NCBI GenBank assembly: GCA_039583875.1 | Contig: CM077151.1 | Span: 25,042,208-25,106,207, forward strand | Origin: Platanthera guangdongensis | Taxonomy: Eukaryota; Streptophyta; Magnoliopsida; Asparagales; Orchidaceae | Reading direction: 5' to 3' | DNA: 64,000 nucleotides | In this document: positions 61,311-64,000 of the stretch, piece by piece | How the letters are laid out: each line of letters starts with the position of its first letter | Position numbering within the stretch: position 1 is the first letter of the stretch | Made by a program: the position numbers and the translations under genes | The notes under the pieces: model-generated | Told to the model about the DNA's origin: nothing | The model's database searches: none | What the model saw: the letters and a program-made list of their open reading frames with translations, nothing else

Positions 61311-61970
61311 CTACCCTTGGGAGTAGGAAATATCGAACTCGCTAAGCTCCACTGCCCACTTTGCCAACCTGCCAGAGTGCTCCACTCCATCCAGGATACT
61401 CCTTAGAGGATGATCGGAGACGACCCTGATGGAGTGAGCTTGAAAATATGGGCGTAGCCTTCGAGCCGAAACCACCAAAGCAAACACCAGCTTCTCCAGG
61501 ATTGGATACCTCGTCTCCGCCTGTCGCAGCACTCTGCTGACATAGTAGATAGGAAGTTGTCTCTTGCCTTCCTCCCGAACAAGCACCGAACTAACCGCTT
61601 CTGCCCCGACTCCTAGGTAGAGGAAGAGATCTTCATCACCCCGTGACCCCTAGAGGAGAGGAGCTTGGGTTAGTTGTTGCTTGAGCTTTCCGAAAGCCTC
61701 CTCGCACTCTGATGTCCCCTCGAATTTCTGATTTCCCCGAAGGGTCTTGAAGAACGGAGAGCATTTCTCCCCTGCCTTGGACAAAAAACGGCTGAGGCCT
61801 GCCAGCCTTCCTGTCAGCCTTTGGACTTTCTTAGGGTCTCGCGGCGATGACATCTCCAGAATGGCCTTCACCTTGTCTGGATTGGGTTCCACCCCCCTGG
61901 GAGTAAGGAGGTGACCTAGAAACTTCCCTCTTCCCGCACCGAAGACGCACTTGGCCGGATTGAGCTGCAT
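61311..61970 (-). pseudogene. Tat RT connection and first RNase H
   Basis: MQLNPAKCVFGAGRGKFLGH and PDKVKAILEMSSPRDPKKVQ, then FFKTLRGNQKFEGTSECEEA are the RT thumb and connection. After an in-frame TAG (61650-61652) comes DEDLFLYLGVGAEAVSSVLV, then IYYVSRVLRQAETRYPILEK and LAKWAVELSEFDISYS, which is the first RNase H. A frameshift near 61318 separates it from the second RNase H. Confidence 0.92.
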
Positions 61971-61973
61971 CTT

Positions 61974-63032
61974 TTACTTCCTCAGGGTGGCAAAAGTCTC
62001 CACCAGATCCGTTATGTGCTCCGCGAAGCTCTTGCTCTTGACGAGGTCATCCACATAAACCTCCAAGTTCCGCCCCTTTTGCCCTTTGAAGATCTGATCC
62101 ATCATCCTCTGGTAAGTGGCGCCTGCATTCTTGAGCCCGAAGGGTATCATCTTGTAGCTATAGCAGTCGTCGCTGGTTATGAAAGAGACGTCCTGACAGT
62201 CGGGGGGATGCATCCGGATCTGATGATATCTTGAAAAGGCATCAAGAAAACTCATCACAGGAAACCCGACGGCGGAATCAACCAACGCGTCGATTTGAGG
62301 CAAGGGGTAGCAATCTTTCGGACAAGCTTTATTTAACATGGAAAAATCGATACATAACCGCCAGCCTCCTCCAGGCTTCTTCACCATTACAACATTGGAG
62401 ACCCAGCCTGGATACTGGATCTCCGAGACGAACCCTGCTTTCAGCAGCTTCTCCACCTCTTCCCTGATCGGCTCAGCTAGCATGACGACGCTCTTCCTCT
62501 GCTTCTGTCGAACTGGAGCCGCCGCGGGATCCAGGTTGAGGCGATGACAAGCAACATCGGCGTCCACCCCTGGCATCTCGGCGGCGCTCCATGCAAAGAT
62601 ATCAACGTTATCTTGCAGGCAAGCGGCCATCTCCATCTTCCCCCCAAGCGGCAAGGATCCTCCCACCTTCAGCAGTCCCGACTCTACCCCTTGTGAGATC
62701 ACTTCTATCTCTTCCACCTCCTCAGCAGCACACAGCCCGTTCTCCTTCTCCAACAACTCTTCTAGCTTTTCCGCGTCACCCATCCAGCTGATGGTGCTGA
62801 CGGCATTCAAGTAACACTCCCTGGAAGCCTTGGGATCTCCTCTGATCCTGATCTGCACATCTCCGCGGCAGTACTTCAGGCACTGGTGATAAGACGACGG
62901 AACGGCCCTGAAGTAGTTGATAAGAGGCCGCCCGAAGATGGCGTTGTACCCACTCGGTGCGTCGACGATGATAAAGCGGCATCGAATCGAAGTCCCCCCG
63001 AGTGTGACCAGCAGCTCCGCTGCTCCCTCCAC
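61974..63032 (-). pseudogene. Tat protease end and reverse transcriptase
   Basis: The 352-codon open stretch begins in the protease C-terminus (VEGAAELLVTLGGTSIRCRF, IVDAPSGYNAIFGRPLINYF). RT follows: EPIREEVEKLLKAGFVSEIQ, WRLCIDFSMLNKACPKDCYP, FLDAFSRYHQIRMHPPD, MIPFGLKNAGATYQRMMDQI and catalytic EVYVDDLVKSKS. The frame ends with a TAA at 61974-61976 (LRK, stop, KMQLNPAKC), where Tat elements normally have Tyr. RT itself is otherwise intact in sequence. Confidence 0.94.
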
Positions 63033-63180
63033 CTCTTTCTTCTCTCCTGAGAAGCCAAAGAGTGGTCCATCTGCAGCCTAGACTCGGGACGCTTCCACTT
63101 GTAGTCCAGCAAAGGTTCTTTTGAAGATGACATTCACCGAACTTCCTCCGAGAAGGTGATCTCTTCTAATGGCGGCGGGG
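63033..63180 (-). pseudogene. Tat protease with deleted active site
   Basis: The minus strand reads EEITFSE and then in another frame GSSVNVIFKRTFAGLQVEAS, a TAG stop, and AADGPLFGFSGEKKEVEG. In Tat proteases the ITFSE segment and GSSVN are about 40 residues apart, with the catalytic VLVDxG just before GSSVN. Here they are adjacent, so the catalytic Asp is lost in a deletion. Confidence 0.82.
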
Positions 63181-64000
63181 TCTGTGACGTCGAAGCGACG
63201 TTCTTCCGATAGATCTGGTGAAGACTTCCCTTGCGGGAAGCTCCAAGTCTGGCCCCTCCATTGATCACTCTTACATGCCCACCTCTTGGGCCATGTAACA
63301 CTTCCCCGCGAGTTCCGAGGTCAACTCGGTCTTCATTCCTTCTTCTTGCCGGAGTTTGAAATGCCACCTGCCCAACCGGGGCCTCCTGCCTCTGCTACTC
63401 TCTTTCTGCTGCTCCTGCCTCCAGCCTTCTCCTTGCTTCCCAAAACTCGGGGCAAGCCAAGGTCACGTGCCCCTCTACTCGATGAATATCACAGTAAAGG
63501 GGAATTTCCGCCTCCAGGCGCATCGCTCGCTGCTCCCTCCGACGCCGCTTGTTGTCGTGGCGAGCGATGACCATTGTCTCCCTTCTTCCTCCCCCTCGAC
63601 CTCCTTCTTGCCGATTTCCATTTCTCCTTTCTCCCTGATATTGCTGTCTCGCTGGTCTCCATTGGGGGCGATTCTCTGGATACTGGAATCGCCTTTCCTC
63701 CCTTCCCCCTTCTCGAGCTTCCACCGGTCTTCTCTCTTCCTGTCTTCGAGGCCCCTCTTGTCTCCTATCTTCAACCCTCCTGGGCTCCTCCCTCTTCCTT
63801 CTCTCTTCCCTTCTTGGCTCTTCTTTCTTCCTTTCCTCCTTCCTCTCCTCCTTCCTTTCCGGCGTCCTCCTCGACTTCGACCCCGAAGGTCCTGCTCTCC
63901 CCCTTTCCATCGCAATCTCTTCATCTAGCCTTGCTAAGAAGTCTTTGTTCTTCTCTTCTCCGCGAACAAAAGTATTTGTCTTCTCTATCATCTCCTCGAA
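63181..64000 (-). pseudogene. Tat gag C-terminus (start outside window)
   Basis: The frame 63991-63395 and beyond encodes TNTFVRGEEKNKDFLARLDE, then a strongly basic region dominated by Arg and Glu (RKEERKEERKKEEPRREERR), and a knuckle-like YCDIHRVEGHVTLAC near the end. Tat gag normally has a basic stretch followed by YCxxHxxxGHxTxxC. Downstream, PPPLEEITFSEE links to the protease. A stop at 63395-63397 interrupts it. The N-terminal capsid lies beyond 64000. Confidence 0.85.

Larger units (their letters stand above)
52860..64000 (-). mobile_element. Tat-lineage Ty3/gypsy element with antisense genes (5' end outside window)
   Basis: On the minus strand from right to left: gag end, defective protease, RT, RNase H, a second RNase H of the archaeal type, integrase, direct repeats, an 89-bp minisatellite, two plus-strand genes, polypurine tract and 3' LTR. 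The second RNase H between RNase H and integrase marks the Tat lineage. Known Tat elements (Grande, Ogre) carry extra antisense ORFs and tandem repeats in the same place. More than 11.1 kb is in the window, and the 5' LTR lies beyond 64000. Confidence 0.9.

Noticed and set aside
63475..63928. Ser/Pro/Leu-rich plus-strand ORF and Gly/Arg-rich minus-strand ORF over Tat gag
   Set aside because: Shadows of the basic gag region (63395-63991), whose own frame leads into the knuckle-like YCDIHRVEGHVTLAC.

Overview
The window is plant nuclear DNA, almost certainly from a flowering plant with a repeat-rich genome. It consists largely of nested and decayed transposable elements. I see Ty1/copia and Ty3/gypsy LTR retrotransposons with tRNA-iMet-type primer binding sites, including a Tat-lineage gypsy with a second RNase H. 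I also see a MULE with a FAR1-type transposase, retroposons with (TTG)n tails, MITE-like foldbacks, and two decayed exons that look like the plant eIF2-alpha kinase GCN2. The species cannot be named from the sequence. No intact ordinary host gene, rRNA gene, functional tRNA gene or CRISPR array was found.

Layout. 1-14264: a 7,175-bp segment is tandemly duplicated (visible units 1-7089 and 7090-14264). Each unit holds a decayed minus-strand gypsy, a 133-bp foldback, a plus-strand gypsy 5' LTR with a copia fragment in its leader, gypsy gag, and a minus-strand copia inserted in that gag. The copia is complete only in the second unit (12015-16505, TSD TTCTT, 1111-aa pol ORF, no gag). The host gypsy resumes at 16506 and ends with its 3' LTR at 17962. 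18425-24330: a copia tail, a possible LTR, and a decayed plus-strand gypsy pol split by two foldbacks carrying tRNA-like modules. 25566-33110: a short non-autonomous copia inside a (TTG)n retroposon tail, then a decayed 5.25-kb copia whose LTRs appear to end in AG...CT. 33369-41350: two GC-rich palindromic repeats, two retroposon copies, a copia 5' end and the GCN2-like exons. 41700-44290: a copia 5' end joined to a Tat 3' LTR with an antisense gene relic. 44588-49111: a MULE with TIRs and TSD whose broken transposase is fused to an OTU-like protease domain. 49303-52815: two gypsy LTRs forming a 2.8-kb imperfect palindrome, followed by a gypsy with gag but no pol. 52860-64000: a Tat gypsy on the minus strand, running out of the window.

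The most unusual part is the Tat element. Its own pol is broken by deletions and stops, yet the stretch between its 3' LTR and pol carries two antisense genes, each with a TATA box and three exons. Joined at GT-AG introns they give open frames of 515 and 599 codons. An 89-bp minisatellite lies between these genes and pol. Antisense genes and 3' minisatellites are known in some Tat elements (Grande, Ogre), so the architecture has precedent. Having two intact antisense genes beside a dead pol deserves checking.

Limits: everything was read by eye, including boundaries, splice sites and domain calls. Family names rest on recognised motifs and no database was searched.
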